A stretch of 64,000 bases of DNA from Gammaproteobacteria bacterium (lineage in GTDB: Bacteria; Pseudomonadota; Gammaproteobacteria; Ga0077536). A program made the translations under genes and the position numbers. Below, one piece after another: positions 1 through 7,690 of the stretch. The stretch covers positions 124,001-188,000 of the forward strand of contig JACPPA010000022.1 of assembly GCA_016191285.1 (NCBI GenBank), written 5' to 3'. Numbering within the stretch: position 1 is the first letter of the stretch; every line of letters starts with the position of its first letter. The notes beneath the pieces were generated by a model, which had not been told where the DNA came from, made no database searches, and saw nothing but the letters and a program-made list of their open reading frames with translations.

Positions 1-282
1 GGCGCGGATCCGAACGGTATTATTCCCATCGACCTGACTGTAGATCGGCGATCCACAATGGCCACAGAAGTAGCGCGCTTTTGACGGTGTCGCCCGGAAT
101 CCTTTGAGCGCATCCGCGCCTTGCATCAGGCGAAAGTCGGTCACGGCCACGGGCACACTGGCGACGAAGGGTGTGCCCTGGGCTTTGCGGCATTGCCCGC
201 AATAACAAAAGAACACCTCCCGCGCCTCACCGGTGACTTCATAGCGCACCGCGCCACAGAGGCAGCCGCCGGTTAGGGGCAT
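1..282 (-). CDS. GFA-family (Mss4-like, zinc-binding) protein, partial
   Basis: The 94 visible codons start at the ATG at 282 and run off the left edge of the window, so the C-terminus is missing. The protein has the cysteine pattern of the glutathione-dependent formaldehyde-activating (GFA, Mss4-like) fold: CLCG near residue 7, CYCGQC at residues 26-31 and CGHC at residues 73-76, the usual zinc ligands. GFA members are small cytoplasmic proteins. Most are functionally unassigned, and a true formaldehyde role is not implied. The start overlaps the stop of the upstream methyltransferase by one base (TGATG), so the two are probably translationally coupled. Confidence 0.85.
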   Translation of the reverse strand, partial: MPLTGGCLCGAVRYEVTGEAREVFFCYCGQCRKAQGTPFVASVPVAVTDFRLMQGADALKGFRATPSKARYFCGHCGSPIYSQVDGNNTVRIRA

Positions 283-1043
283 CACGCGACGTCCGCAATC
301 AATCGCGCGTGGACGCGCAGGCGTACGTAATCCAGTTCCCACACACCGTCTTGGCGTAGAGCCGTGGGCTCTAATCGATGGCGCACGCGCGCGATCAATT
401 CCGGTTGGTCGGCTTTCGGAACCGCAGCGGTGAATGTTTGCGCCATCAACTGCAACCAATCGACGACGTCACCTGGCAGCGGCGTGGGGCGTTGAAACAA
501 GTCGATCGCCAAGACCTCGAATCCAGCTGCTTCGAGTAGCGCGCTATACGCGGCCGGCGTTGGAAAATACCAAGGGTTATGTTTCGTCGCGTCGATGCCA
601 GCGCGTGCCAGTTCGTGTTCGAACGCGGTGACGACGCTCGCCACATTGCCATAGCCACCCATTTCCGCGACGAAGCGGCCGCCTAGCTTAAGCGCGCGTG
701 CAATACCGGCAACGACCGCGGTCGGCTTGAGCATCCAATGCAGGGCGGCATTGCTGAATACCGCGTCGAATTCGCGTTGAAAGGGCAGGGCATGCCCATC
801 GACGACCTGCGCATCAAGCCCCAGCGCCCGCGCCGCGGCTATTTGTTCAGCGCTGGCATCAACGGCGACGACCGTCGCGCCACTGGCGACCAATTGTTGG
901 GTCAGTGTCCCATCGCCACAACCCAGATCCAGGATACGCTCGTCGGCGCCGGGCGCTAAAAGGGTTAACAACGGCGCGCCGAGCGCCGCGACAAATCCCG
1001 CATCGCGACGATAGCGTGCGGGGTCCCAGATTTGCGTGTTCAT
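282..1043 (-). CDS. Class I SAM-dependent methyltransferase
   Basis: This is a 253-residue cytoplasmic methyltransferase. The N-terminal third carries the Rossmann SAM-binding motif DLGCGDGTLT (about residues 39-48) followed by an acidic residue after strand 2 (VVAVDAS), and motif IV appears as FDAVFSNAALHWM. The HWM segment and overall length resemble trans-aconitate 2-methyltransferase and other Methyltransf_11/25 enzymes, but the substrate cannot be read from the sequence. It is transcribed away from the acrylyl-CoA reductase-like gene, with an 82-bp divergent intergenic region, and is coupled to the GFA-family gene by a one-base stop/start overlap. Confidence 0.85.
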   Translation of the reverse strand: MNTQIWDPARYRRDAGFVAALGAPLLTLLAPGADERILDLGCGDGTLTQQLVASGATVVAVDASAEQIAAARALGLDAQVVDGHALPFQREFDAVFSNAALHWMLKPTAVVAGIARALKLGGRFVAEMGGYGNVASVVTAFEHELARAGIDATKHNPWYFPTPAAYSALLEAAGFEVLAIDLFQRPTPLPGDVVDWLQLMAQTFTAAVPKADQPELIARVRHRLEPTALRQDGVWELDYVRLRVHARLIADVA

Positions 1044-1125
1044 GCGGGGATTATACGGCGCTGTCTTTAGGTACTATAGGGGTCAATACCGGTGTATCCC
1101 GATTAATTTATAGAAGGAATTCGAA

Positions 1126-2118
1126 GTGACTGATTCCATCCGTGCCATCGTGGCTGAAGATCGTGGCGGCAAAACCAAAGGCGAGCTCAAAATCCTATCG
1201 CGCGCCGACCTGCCGGCTGAAGAGGTCCTAATCGATGTGGCTTACTCAACCGTTAACTATAAGGATGGTTTGGCAGTCACCGGCAAGGGCCGCATCTGTC
1301 GTCGCACGCCGCTGGTGTGTGGGATCGATCTCGCGGGCACCGTCCGCGAATCGCGTGCTGCGCAATGGGCCGTGGGCGATCGAGTCCTCGTGAATGGGTA
1401 CGGCCTTTCCGAAGACCACAACGGCGGCTACGCGCAGCAACAACGTGTGAAGCCTGAGTTTTTGGTGCGAGTGCCTGCGCCGTTGAGCTTATTCGATGCG
1501 ATGGCCATCGGCACCGCTGGCTACACCGCCATGTTGAGCGTGCATGCGTTGATCGATCACGGCGTAAAACCTGCTGACGGAACCATTGTAATTTCCGGCG
1601 CGGCGGGCGGCGTGGGCTCGGTGTCCATCATGCTGCTGGCAAAGCTCGGTTACCGTGTCGCCGCGGTAACCGGACGACCGGAACTCGCCGACTATCTAAA
1701 AGGAATAGGCGCGAGCGAAATTGTCGGACGCGATGAACTCGCGCGCGAGAGCAAACCATTGGAAAAAGAACGTTGGGCTGGTGGTATCGATAGCGTAGGC
1801 GCTACGACCCTCGCCACCATGCTGGCGCAATCCAAATCGGAAGGTGTGATCGCCGCGTGTGGATTGGCCGGTGGCGTCGGTCTGCCCTCGACAGTCATGC
1901 CGTTTATTCTCCGCGGCGTGACCTTGCGCGGCATCGATTCGGTGCAGTGCGCGATGCCACGGCGCGTGCGCGCCTGGACCGCATTGGCCGAACTAATCGA
2001 TACTAAATTGTTAGCCAGCGTCGCCATCACGGAACCGCTGGCGCGCGTACCGGCCTTGGCGGAGGAAATTCTGGCTGGAAAGATCAAAGGACGCGTAGTC
2101 ATCGACGTTAATGCCTAA
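1126..2118 (+). CDS. acuI: MDR-family oxidoreductase, acrylyl-CoA reductase (AcuI/YhdH) type
   Basis: This is a 330-residue medium-chain dehydrogenase/reductase of the YhdH/YhfP (AcuI) subgroup. AcuI reduces acryloyl-CoA to propionyl-CoA with NADPH. Visible features are the N-terminal GroES-like domain with STVNYKDGLAVTGKG (about residues 40-54) and the coenzyme-binding loop GAAGGVGSV (about residues 158-166). It lacks the zinc-binding cysteines of alcohol dehydrogenases, as expected for this subgroup. The start is the GTG at 1126, preceded by an AGAAGGAA ribosome-binding site. If it makes propionyl-CoA, the product could feed the methylcitrate genes at the right end of the window; that link is inference. 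The symbol is by family resemblance. Confidence 0.75.
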   Translation: MTDSIRAIVAEDRGGKTKGELKILSRADLPAEEVLIDVAYSTVNYKDGLAVTGKGRICRRTPLVCGIDLAGTVRESRAAQWAVGDRVLVNGYGLSEDHNGGYAQQQRVKPEFLVRVPAPLSLFDAMAIGTAGYTAMLSVHALIDHGVKPADGTIVISGAAGGVGSVSIMLLAKLGYRVAAVTGRPELADYLKGIGASEIVGRDELARESKPLEKERWAGGIDSVGATTLATMLAQSKSEGVIAACGLAGGVGLPSTVMPFILRGVTLRGIDSVQCAMPRRVRAWTALAELIDTKLLASVAITEPLARVPALAEEILAGKIKGRVVIDVNA

Positions 2119-2130
2119 GCGTTAGCAACG

Positions 2131-2523
2131 ATGGTGACACCACGTGTGATCGGTACCTGCGTGGTTGCTATGGCTCTGATCGCCGGAGCTTACTGGATTA
2201 GGACTCTACAGGATGCCGGCCGGCCTTCGGCAGTGTGGCGCGACGGGCGCATCGCGGAAGTCAAAAACTGCGGCACGCCCCGCGATGACGGACAGTTCCT
2301 AGCCTGTGCCGAACTCGTCTGTCAACGCGCGGTGGCTTTGAAGCTATCAAAACCCGATACCGCGAAGATTAGTGCGGGAATGCGCGTCGACACCGATGAT
2401 ATTCGTTACGTACGAATCGTTGGCACCATCGACGACGCGGAGTCGGCATCGCGTCGCATGCCGAAGGGTTACGAATGTTACCTTGAGGGACTTCAGATTC
2501 ACGCAGCGCGGGTCATCGAGTAG
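2131..2523 (+). CDS. Hypothetical membrane-anchored or exported protein
   Basis: I do not recognise this 130-residue protein. It begins with a hydrophobic helix (about residues 5-23) that could be a signal anchor or uncleaved signal peptide. A soluble region follows with several cysteines (one near residue 47, a CAELVC motif near 60-66, and one near 112), which could form disulfides in the periplasm. It starts 12 bp after the stop of the AcuI-like gene, so it is probably cotranscribed with it. No catalytic motif is visible. Confidence 0.6.
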   Translation: MVTPRVIGTCVVAMALIAGAYWIRTLQDAGRPSAVWRDGRIAEVKNCGTPRDDGQFLACAELVCQRAVALKLSKPDTAKISAGMRVDTDDIRYVRIVGTIDDAESASRRMPKGYECYLEGLQIHAARVIE

Positions 2524-2549
2524 CAGAGACTCCCAGTCCCTTCGTTACG

Positions 2550-3260
2550 TTACTGACGCGCTAGCGCGACCAGTGCTTTACGTACCTCTAGTGGGGATTC
2601 AACGGGTGCTTCGAACGCAATTCGTATCACGCGATCTCCAACCTGCAGATGGAAACCGTCACGGTCGCAACCTGCAAATCGCGGCTCGTGCCCGGTATTA
2701 ATCGCGTCGCGATACGGGGTGAGGTAGCGCCGCATCGCTTCGACATGATCGGCATTCATATGCTCGACCATCGACGTTTCTTGTGCGGCGGAGAACGGGT
2801 TCGTTGGCAATACCGTCGCGGGTTCAAGCCAGTGAATGGCGCCAAAGCCACCGATAAAGCGCAAGCGTCGCGGTGACAATCGCCAGAATTGAAAGCCGTG
2901 AGTCTGATGGTAGCCGCGCGCGCCGGGGAAGAAGCGATAGTAACGCTCGGCGGTATCGATATCGTGCGCGTCTACCTCCGTGGCGTCGGCGAGTAAGGTG
3001 AGACGACCATTTGCTTGGAGATCTGGCGCGCCACGATCAAACACGATTAGGGATACGCGTGGCGCGCCGCGGATATTTTTTGTGTGTTGTGCGATATCCG
3101 CAATAAGGATCACCGGCGCGCCCTGGCGATCCAGACAAAACGGGACGACCGAGCCGAAGGGGTAGCCGGGAAAGGCGACGGACAGCGTCGACAACACGCC
3201 GTCGTAGCACGCGAGTAGCAGCGCGCGCGCTGCTGCTTCCGGAGTGGGTTGATTGGTCAT
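2550..3260 (-). CDS. HugZ-like FMN-binding split-barrel protein (pyridoxamine oxidase-like) with DUF2470
   Basis: This 236-residue protein has two parts. The N-terminal ~150 residues are a pyridoxamine-5'-phosphate-oxidase-like split barrel (ACYDGVLSTLSVAFPGYPFGSVVPF, then QHTKNIRGAPRVSLIVFD). The C-terminal ~80 residues are a DUF2470 domain (MVEHMNADHVEAMRRY onward). This arrangement is that of the HugZ/HutZ haem-utilisation family, in which the split barrel binds haem or flavin. No haem uptake genes are adjacent, so a role in haem breakdown is only a family-level suggestion. It is followed after 18 bp by the end of mccA on the same strand, which makes it the last gene downstream of the carboxylase operon. 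Confidence 0.8.
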   Translation of the reverse strand: MTNQPTPEAAARALLLACYDGVLSTLSVAFPGYPFGSVVPFCLDRQGAPVILIADIAQHTKNIRGAPRVSLIVFDRGAPDLQANGRLTLLADATEVDAHDIDTAERYYRFFPGARGYHQTHGFQFWRLSPRRLRFIGGFGAIHWLEPATVLPTNPFSAAQETSMVEHMNADHVEAMRRYLTPYRDAINTGHEPRFAGCDRDGFHLQVGDRVIRIAFEAPVESPLEVRKALVALARQ

Positions 3261-3278
3261 TAGTGGTTTCGCGATCGC

Positions 3279-5297
3279 TTAGGTGGCAGCGGACTCGTTT
3301 GGTGTGATTTTAATGAGCTCAACGCCTTCAGCCGTCACCTGTTCTCCGATGCTGAATCGGATCTCGCTCACGGTGCCCGCGCAAGGAGCGGTAATGGTGT
3401 GCTCAATTTTCATCGCTTCAAGGATTAACAGTGGCGCACCGCGTGCGACCTGATCCCCGACTTTTACCATCACAGAAGTGATCGCGCCGGGCATTGGCGC
3501 TATCAGCGCGCCGGTATTGATTTCAGTGTCATCGTGGCTGTGTAGACGATCGACTTGCTGCACGCAGTAATGAGTGCCCTCAAAGAATACATGAAGTTCG
3601 TCGCGCGACCGCACGATGGAAGCATGCAACGTACGGTCCTTGCAGCGCGCCGACAAAGTCGAGCCGTCGAGCGAGTAATCAAGCAGCTCAAAATTTCTGC
3701 CGGCTACCGTGGTGCTCCAACCGGTGGCCGCTTTCGTGCCTTCGACCGTTATGTTGCCGGATTTCGTCTTGAATTCGAACTCGAAGGTCGATGCCGCATT
3801 GATTCTAAATCCGGTGAGCATCACCCATGGCGAATGCGGCTCGGCACTTCGGGCCGCCTCGGCTTGTCGTATCCGTGCGTTTTCGGCGTGTTGATAGACG
3901 GCGGCCAACAATAGCAGTGCATCAACGCACGTTGTACTGGTGTCCAGCGTAAGACTCGCACGTTCGTCTTCCACGAAATGGGTATTGAATCCGCCCGTAC
4001 AATACCGAGGATGCGTGAGGATTCGTTGTAGATAATCAGTGTTGGTATTAACGCCAACTACTTCAGTCTCGGCGAGGCATGCGCGCATTTGCTGTAATGC
4101 TTCGGCGCGGTCGCGACCTCTGGTGATGATTTTCGCCACCATGGCATCGTAATACGGAGTTACTGAATCACCGCACACGACGCCGGTATCAACCCGTACA
4201 GAGTCACTTGAGTCGGGGAATCTGAGATGTACAAGCTCGCCGATTGACGCTCGAAAATCATGCGCCGGATCTTCCGCGTACAGGCGCACCTCAACGGCAT
4301 GACCGCGACACAAAATTTCACTTTGGCGCACCGGCAATGGTTCTCCAGCGGCGACGCGCAGTTGCCATTCGACCAGGTCAAAGCCAGTCACCAGTTCGGT
4401 CACCGGATGCTCGACTTGCAACCGAGTGTTCATCTCGATGAAATAGATCGCGCCTTGCCGATCGATGATGAATTCGACCGTACCGGCACCCACGTAGTCG
4501 ACCGCACGCGCGGCGCGCAAAGCCGCGTCGAATAGGGTTGCACGCTGGGCCTCGGTCAGCAGCACGGCCGGTGCTTCTTCAATCACCTTTTGGTGGCGGC
4601 GTTGTAACGAACAATCGCGCTCGAAGAGATGTACAAGGTTGCCATGCTTGTCACCAAACACCTGCACTTCAATATGGCGCGGATGCTCGATGTAACGCTC
4701 AATCAATACCGTCGCGTTACCAAAGGCGGATTGCGCTTCCCGCTGTGCAGAGGCGAGCGCCGCTTCGAATTCAGCGAAGTCGCGCACAATTCGCATGCCG
4801 CGGCCACCGCCCCCCGCTATTGCCTTGATCAGGAGCGGCAGTCCAACCATACGTGCTTCGCTGATCAATCGAGAGAGCGATTGATCAGCCCCGTAATATC
4901 CGGGAACTAGCGGCACATCATGTTGGGCCACCAGTGCTTTGGCTTCGCTCTTGGAACCCATGATGCGAATGGCTTTTTCATCAGGCCCAATGAACGTGAT
5001 GCCCGCTGCAGCGATGGTCGCCGCGAATTCCGCGTTTTCGGACAGAAATCCATAACCGGGGTGAATCGCTTCGGCGCCAGCGACAGACGCTACAGCGATT
5101 AGCTTTGCTGCGTCGAGATAACTTTGCGCGGACGGCGCTGGACCAATTGCAAACGCTTCATCCGCTAAGCGGGTGTGCAGCGCGCCCGCATCTGCTTCGG
5201 AATACACCGCTACCGTTTTGATCCCGAGTCGACGGGCAGTACGTATGATTCGGCAGGCGATTTCACCACGATTCGCAATTAGTATTTTTTTGAACAT
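3279..5297 (-). CDS. mccA: 3-Methylcrotonyl-CoA carboxylase, biotin-carboxylase/biotin-carrier subunit
   Basis: This 672-residue subunit (also called liuD) carboxylates its own biotin using ATP and bicarbonate, for transfer to 3-methylcrotonyl-CoA in leucine breakdown. The N-terminal biotin carboxylase domain starts MFKKILIANRGEIACR and has the glycine-rich ATP-grasp loop AIAGGGGRGMRIV near residue 165. The biotinyl-lipoyl domain ends the protein, with the target lysine in LEAMKIEH at about residue 630. I use the ATG at 5297 because it gives the family-standard N-terminus; an ORF reaching 5327 would overlap mccB. It lies 10 bp after mccB. The residue after the biotinylated lysine is Ile rather than the usual Met. 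Propionyl- or geranyl-CoA carboxylase is a less likely alternative. Confidence 0.88.
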   Translation of the reverse strand: MFKKILIANRGEIACRIIRTARRLGIKTVAVYSEADAGALHTRLADEAFAIGPAPSAQSYLDAAKLIAVASVAGAEAIHPGYGFLSENAEFAATIAAAGITFIGPDEKAIRIMGSKSEAKALVAQHDVPLVPGYYGADQSLSRLISEARMVGLPLLIKAIAGGGGRGMRIVRDFAEFEAALASAQREAQSAFGNATVLIERYIEHPRHIEVQVFGDKHGNLVHLFERDCSLQRRHQKVIEEAPAVLLTEAQRATLFDAALRAARAVDYVGAGTVEFIIDRQGAIYFIEMNTRLQVEHPVTELVTGFDLVEWQLRVAAGEPLPVRQSEILCRGHAVEVRLYAEDPAHDFRASIGELVHLRFPDSSDSVRVDTGVVCGDSVTPYYDAMVAKIITRGRDRAEALQQMRACLAETEVVGVNTNTDYLQRILTHPRYCTGGFNTHFVEDERASLTLDTSTTCVDALLLLAAVYQHAENARIRQAEAARSAEPHSPWVMLTGFRINAASTFEFEFKTKSGNITVEGTKAATGWSTTVAGRNFELLDYSLDGSTLSARCKDRTLHASIVRSRDELHVFFEGTHYCVQQVDRLHSHDDTEINTGALIAPMPGAITSVMVKVGDQVARGAPLLILEAMKIEHTITAPCAGTVSEIRFSIGEQVTAEGVELIKITPNESAAT

Positions 5298-5307
5298 GCG
5301 CCGTGCC

Positions 5308-6915
5308 TCACATCCGAAAAACGCCAAACGGCGTTCGTTCTATTGGCGCGTTAAGCGCGGCCGAAATTGCCAGACCCAATACGGAGCGAGTATCCACGGG
5401 ATCGATGATCCCGTCGTCCCAGAGGCGAGCGGTCGCATAGTACGGATGACCTTGTGCTTCGTATTGCGCGCGAATCGGCGCCTTGAATTGCTCCTCGTCG
5501 TCGGCGGACCAGGTTTGTCCTTGGGCTTCCCGGTTATCTCGTCGCACTTGGGCGAGAACCGCCGCCGCTTGTTCTCCACCCATCACGGAAATGCGGGCGT
5601 TGGGCCAGGTCCACAAAAATCGTGGATTATAAGCACGGCCGCACATCCCGTAGTTTCCCGCGCCGAAACTGCCACCAATGATGACGGTGAATTTCGGCAC
5701 TTTGGCGCAGGCGACTGCGGTGACCAATTTCGCGCCATCTTTCGCAATGCCGCCTGCTTCGTACTTCGAACCGACCATGAAGCCTGTGATATTTTGCAGA
5801 AACACGAGAGGGATTCCGCGTTGGCAACAAAGCTCGATGAAGTGCGCGCCTTTTAGGGCCGATTCCGAAAATAAGATACCGTTGTTCGCGATGATGCCGA
5901 CGGGATAACCATGCAGGCGGGCAAAGGCAGTAACGAGGGTGGTGCCATAGAGTGCTTTGAATTCATCGAAGCGACTGCCGTCGGTGATGCGCGTGATCAC
6001 TTCCCTAACATCGTAAGGTTTACGCAGATCGGTGGATACTATTCCATAGAGTTCGTCGGCCGCAAAACGCGGCGGTTCTGGGTCCGCGACGTCGAGCGCG
6101 AGTTGTTTGTGACGGTTAAGATTGGCCACCATCCTGCGCGCTATTTCCAGCGCATGGGCATCATTCCGGGCGTAATGATCGGTGACTCCGGATTTGCGTG
6201 AATGCACGTCCGCACCCCCAAGCGCTTCGGCGGTCACGATTTCACCGGTCGCGGCTTTTACTAACGGTGGTCCACCGAGAAATATGGTGCCTTGATTGCG
6301 CACGATGACGGACTCGTCGGACATCGCGGGCACATAGGCGCCACCGGCGGTACACGATCCCATGACGACCGCCAGCTGCGGGATCCCTAAACCCGACATC
6401 GTCGCTTGGTTGTAGAAAATCCGGCCGAAATGCTCCCGGTCCGGAAATACTTCGTCCTGCTTCGGAAGAAACGCGCCGCCGGAGTCCACCAAGTAGATAC
6501 ACGGCAGGCGATTTTCGCGCGCAATCTCCTGCGCACGCAGGTGCTTTTTTACTGTTTCAGGGTAGTAAGTGCCGCCCTTAACCGTAGCGTCGTTGGCAAC
6601 CACCAGGCACTCCACACCGCTAACCCGACCAACGCCAGTGACGATGCCGGCGCTCGGCACTTCATTTTTATACATGCCGAAGGCCGCGAGCTGCGAGAGC
6701 TCGAGAAACGGGCTTCCCGCGTCGACAAGGACCGCCACCCGTTCACGCGGAAGCAGTTTGCCGCGGCTGAGATGCTTTTCGCGGGCTAGCGCACCGCCCC
6801 CAAGACTGCTCTCTCCGACCCGCTGTTTCAGCTCGGCAACGACAGCGGTCATCGTCGCGAAGTTTTGGAGGTAGGTTGGCGCCCGCGGATCAACCGTGGA
6901 TTTGAACGCTGTCAT
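5308..6915 (-). CDS. mccB: 3-Methylcrotonyl-CoA carboxylase, carboxyltransferase subunit
   Basis: This 535-residue carboxyltransferase (liuB) moves the carboxyl group from biotin to 3-methylcrotonyl-CoA. It has the family signatures [18 protein letters not shown] and [16 protein letters not shown] in the N-terminal crotonase-fold half, and [21 protein letters not shown] in the C-terminal half, plus the [15 protein letters not shown] segment typical of MccB. The open frame extends to an ATG at 6954. I chose the ATG at 6915 because it gives the usual 535-residue length and because the predicted -10 box at 6960-6965 would leave 6954 essentially at the transcript start. It follows liuR on the same strand and precedes mccA. 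It is probably repressed by LiuR at the operator inside its promoter. Confidence 0.88.
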   Translation of the reverse strand: MTAFKSTVDPRAPTYLQNFATMTAVVAELKQRVGESSLGGGALAREKHLSRGKLLPRERVAVLVDAGSPFLELSQLAAFGMYKNEVPSAGIVTGVGRVSGVECLVVANDATVKGGTYYPETVKKHLRAQEIARENRLPCIYLVDSGGAFLPKQDEVFPDREHFGRIFYNQATMSGLGIPQLAVVMGSCTAGGAYVPAMSDESVIVRNQGTIFLGGPPLVKAATGEIVTAEALGGADVHSRKSGVTDHYARNDAHALEIARRMVANLNRHKQLALDVADPEPPRFAADELYGIVSTDLRKPYDVREVITRITDGSRFDEFKALYGTTLVTAFARLHGYPVGIIANNGILFSESALKGAHFIELCCQRGIPLVFLQNITGFMVGSKYEAGGIAKDGAKLVTAVACAKVPKFTVIIGGSFGAGNYGMCGRAYNPRFLWTWPNARISVMGGEQAAAVLAQVRRDNREAQGQTWSADDEEQFKAPIRAQYEAQGHPYYATARLWDDGIIDPVDTRSVLGLAISAALNAPIERTPFGVFRM

Positions 6916-6959
6916 AGATTCGTAACTTACTTTAACTGAGGTTTTAGAGATCATTTTGT

Positions 6960-6988
6960 AATCTAGGATTACGTTTACGTTAGATTAA
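6960..6988 (-). promoter_or_regulatory. Candidate mccB promoter with LiuR operator in the spacer
   Basis: On the minus strand a weak -35 (TTAATC, 6983-6988) and a -10 (TAGATT, 6960-6965) are separated by 17 bp. The spacer is almost filled by the near-palindrome TAACGTAAACGTAA (6969-6982). Placing an operator between -35 and -10 is the classic MerR-family arrangement, and the repeat resembles LiuR sites described for branched-chain amino acid genes of proteobacteria. The operator overlaps the liuR stop codon. Confidence 0.55.
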
Positions 6989-7399
6989 GTCGAGTGGCAT
7001 CTGGGAGGCTCGCACGCCTTGGCGCTTTCCTAGCGCCGAGAGCGCGCGCTCCTCAACGGCATCCATTGCATTTAAGGTTTCCTTTATATCGTTAAATTTA
7101 TTAATTAAATCCTTTCTCTTCTCATGTAATTTCTTGAGTAAGAAGATCAATTGGCGCGGGTCATCGGCTTGCTTAGGTTCATATATATCTATGATTTCTT
7201 TGATTTCTTCTAATGAAAACCCGAGACGCTTACCGCGTAACGCAAGTTCCAAACGAACTCTATCTTTTTCTGAGTATATGCGTGTAACACCTTGTCTTCG
7301 GGGAACTATAAGGCCTCTCTGCTCATAGAACCTTAGAGTTCTTGGGGTCACCATAAAAGCCTGCGATAGGTCGCTAATGGAATATTCAGAACCCGTCAT
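6980..7399 (-). CDS. liuR: MerR-family regulator, LiuR-like
   Basis: This is a 139-residue MerR-family repressor. The N-terminal winged helix ([28 protein letters not shown]) is followed by the second wing ([28 protein letters not shown]) and a C-terminal coiled coil ([26 protein letters not shown]). No metal-binding cysteines are present, so this is not a metal sensor. In proteobacteria MerR regulators beside mccB/mccA are LiuR, which controls leucine and isovalerate degradation in response to an acyl-CoA intermediate. This gene is immediately upstream of mccB. The identification rests on context plus the matching operators. It appears autoregulated through two sites in its own promoter. Confidence 0.8.
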   Translation of the reverse strand: MTGSEYSISDLSQAFMVTPRTLRFYEQRGLIVPRRQGVTRIYSEKDRVRLELALRGKRLGFSLEEIKEIIDIYEPKQADDPRQLIFLLKKLHEKRKDLINKFNDIKETLNAMDAVEERALSALGKRQGVRASQMPLDLI

Positions 7400-7690
7400 G
7401 GATTTTCTCGATACTGACGTATGCGTTAATTATAATTACCGTGGACGTTATGTAAACGCTACCTTAAAGATGATTCTCTTTTCACCTTGGCGACGTACTA
7501 GCGCGGGTCGAATGAAGGCGCTCGAGCGAAAATTGCAGCACCACTTTGGGCATCGGAATCGACTCACGAATGACGCATTACAGTGAGCTATACTGGCCTC
7601 CACTTTTAGTCTCGGTTTCGGGGTCGACTAACGCCTCAAACCGCTCCGAAAATCAGCCGCAAGGCCACACAAAAGTAAGGAACTCGAGCA
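7400..7690. other. Divergent intergenic region liuR / fadJ-like
   Basis: The left part holds the liuR promoter and operators. The right part should hold the promoter of the FadJ-like gene. A TATACT -10-like box is visible at 7589-7594, but I see no convincing -35 at the right distance. The region contains no gene I would support: the 69-codon open frame across 7377-7586 starts antisense inside liuR and has no family resemblance. Confidence 0.4.
7415..7460 (-). promoter_or_regulatory. liuR promoter with two LiuR-like operators
   Basis: On the minus strand a good sigma-70 promoter reads TTTACA (plus-strand 7451-7456), a 16-bp spacer, then TATAAT (7429-7434). One operator-like sequence (GACGTTATGTAAACGC, about 7444-7459) covers the -35, and a second (TGACGTATGCGTTAA, 7415-7429) starts right after the -10. 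Both share the ACGTnnnnCGTTA/ACGTTnnGTAAACG core with the mccB site. This suggests negative autoregulation. Confidence 0.5.

Noticed and set aside
7377-7586. 69-codon open frame between liuR and the FadJ-like gene
   Set aside because: It starts inside liuR on the other strand, runs through the liuR promoter, and shows no recognisable domain or ribosome-binding site.
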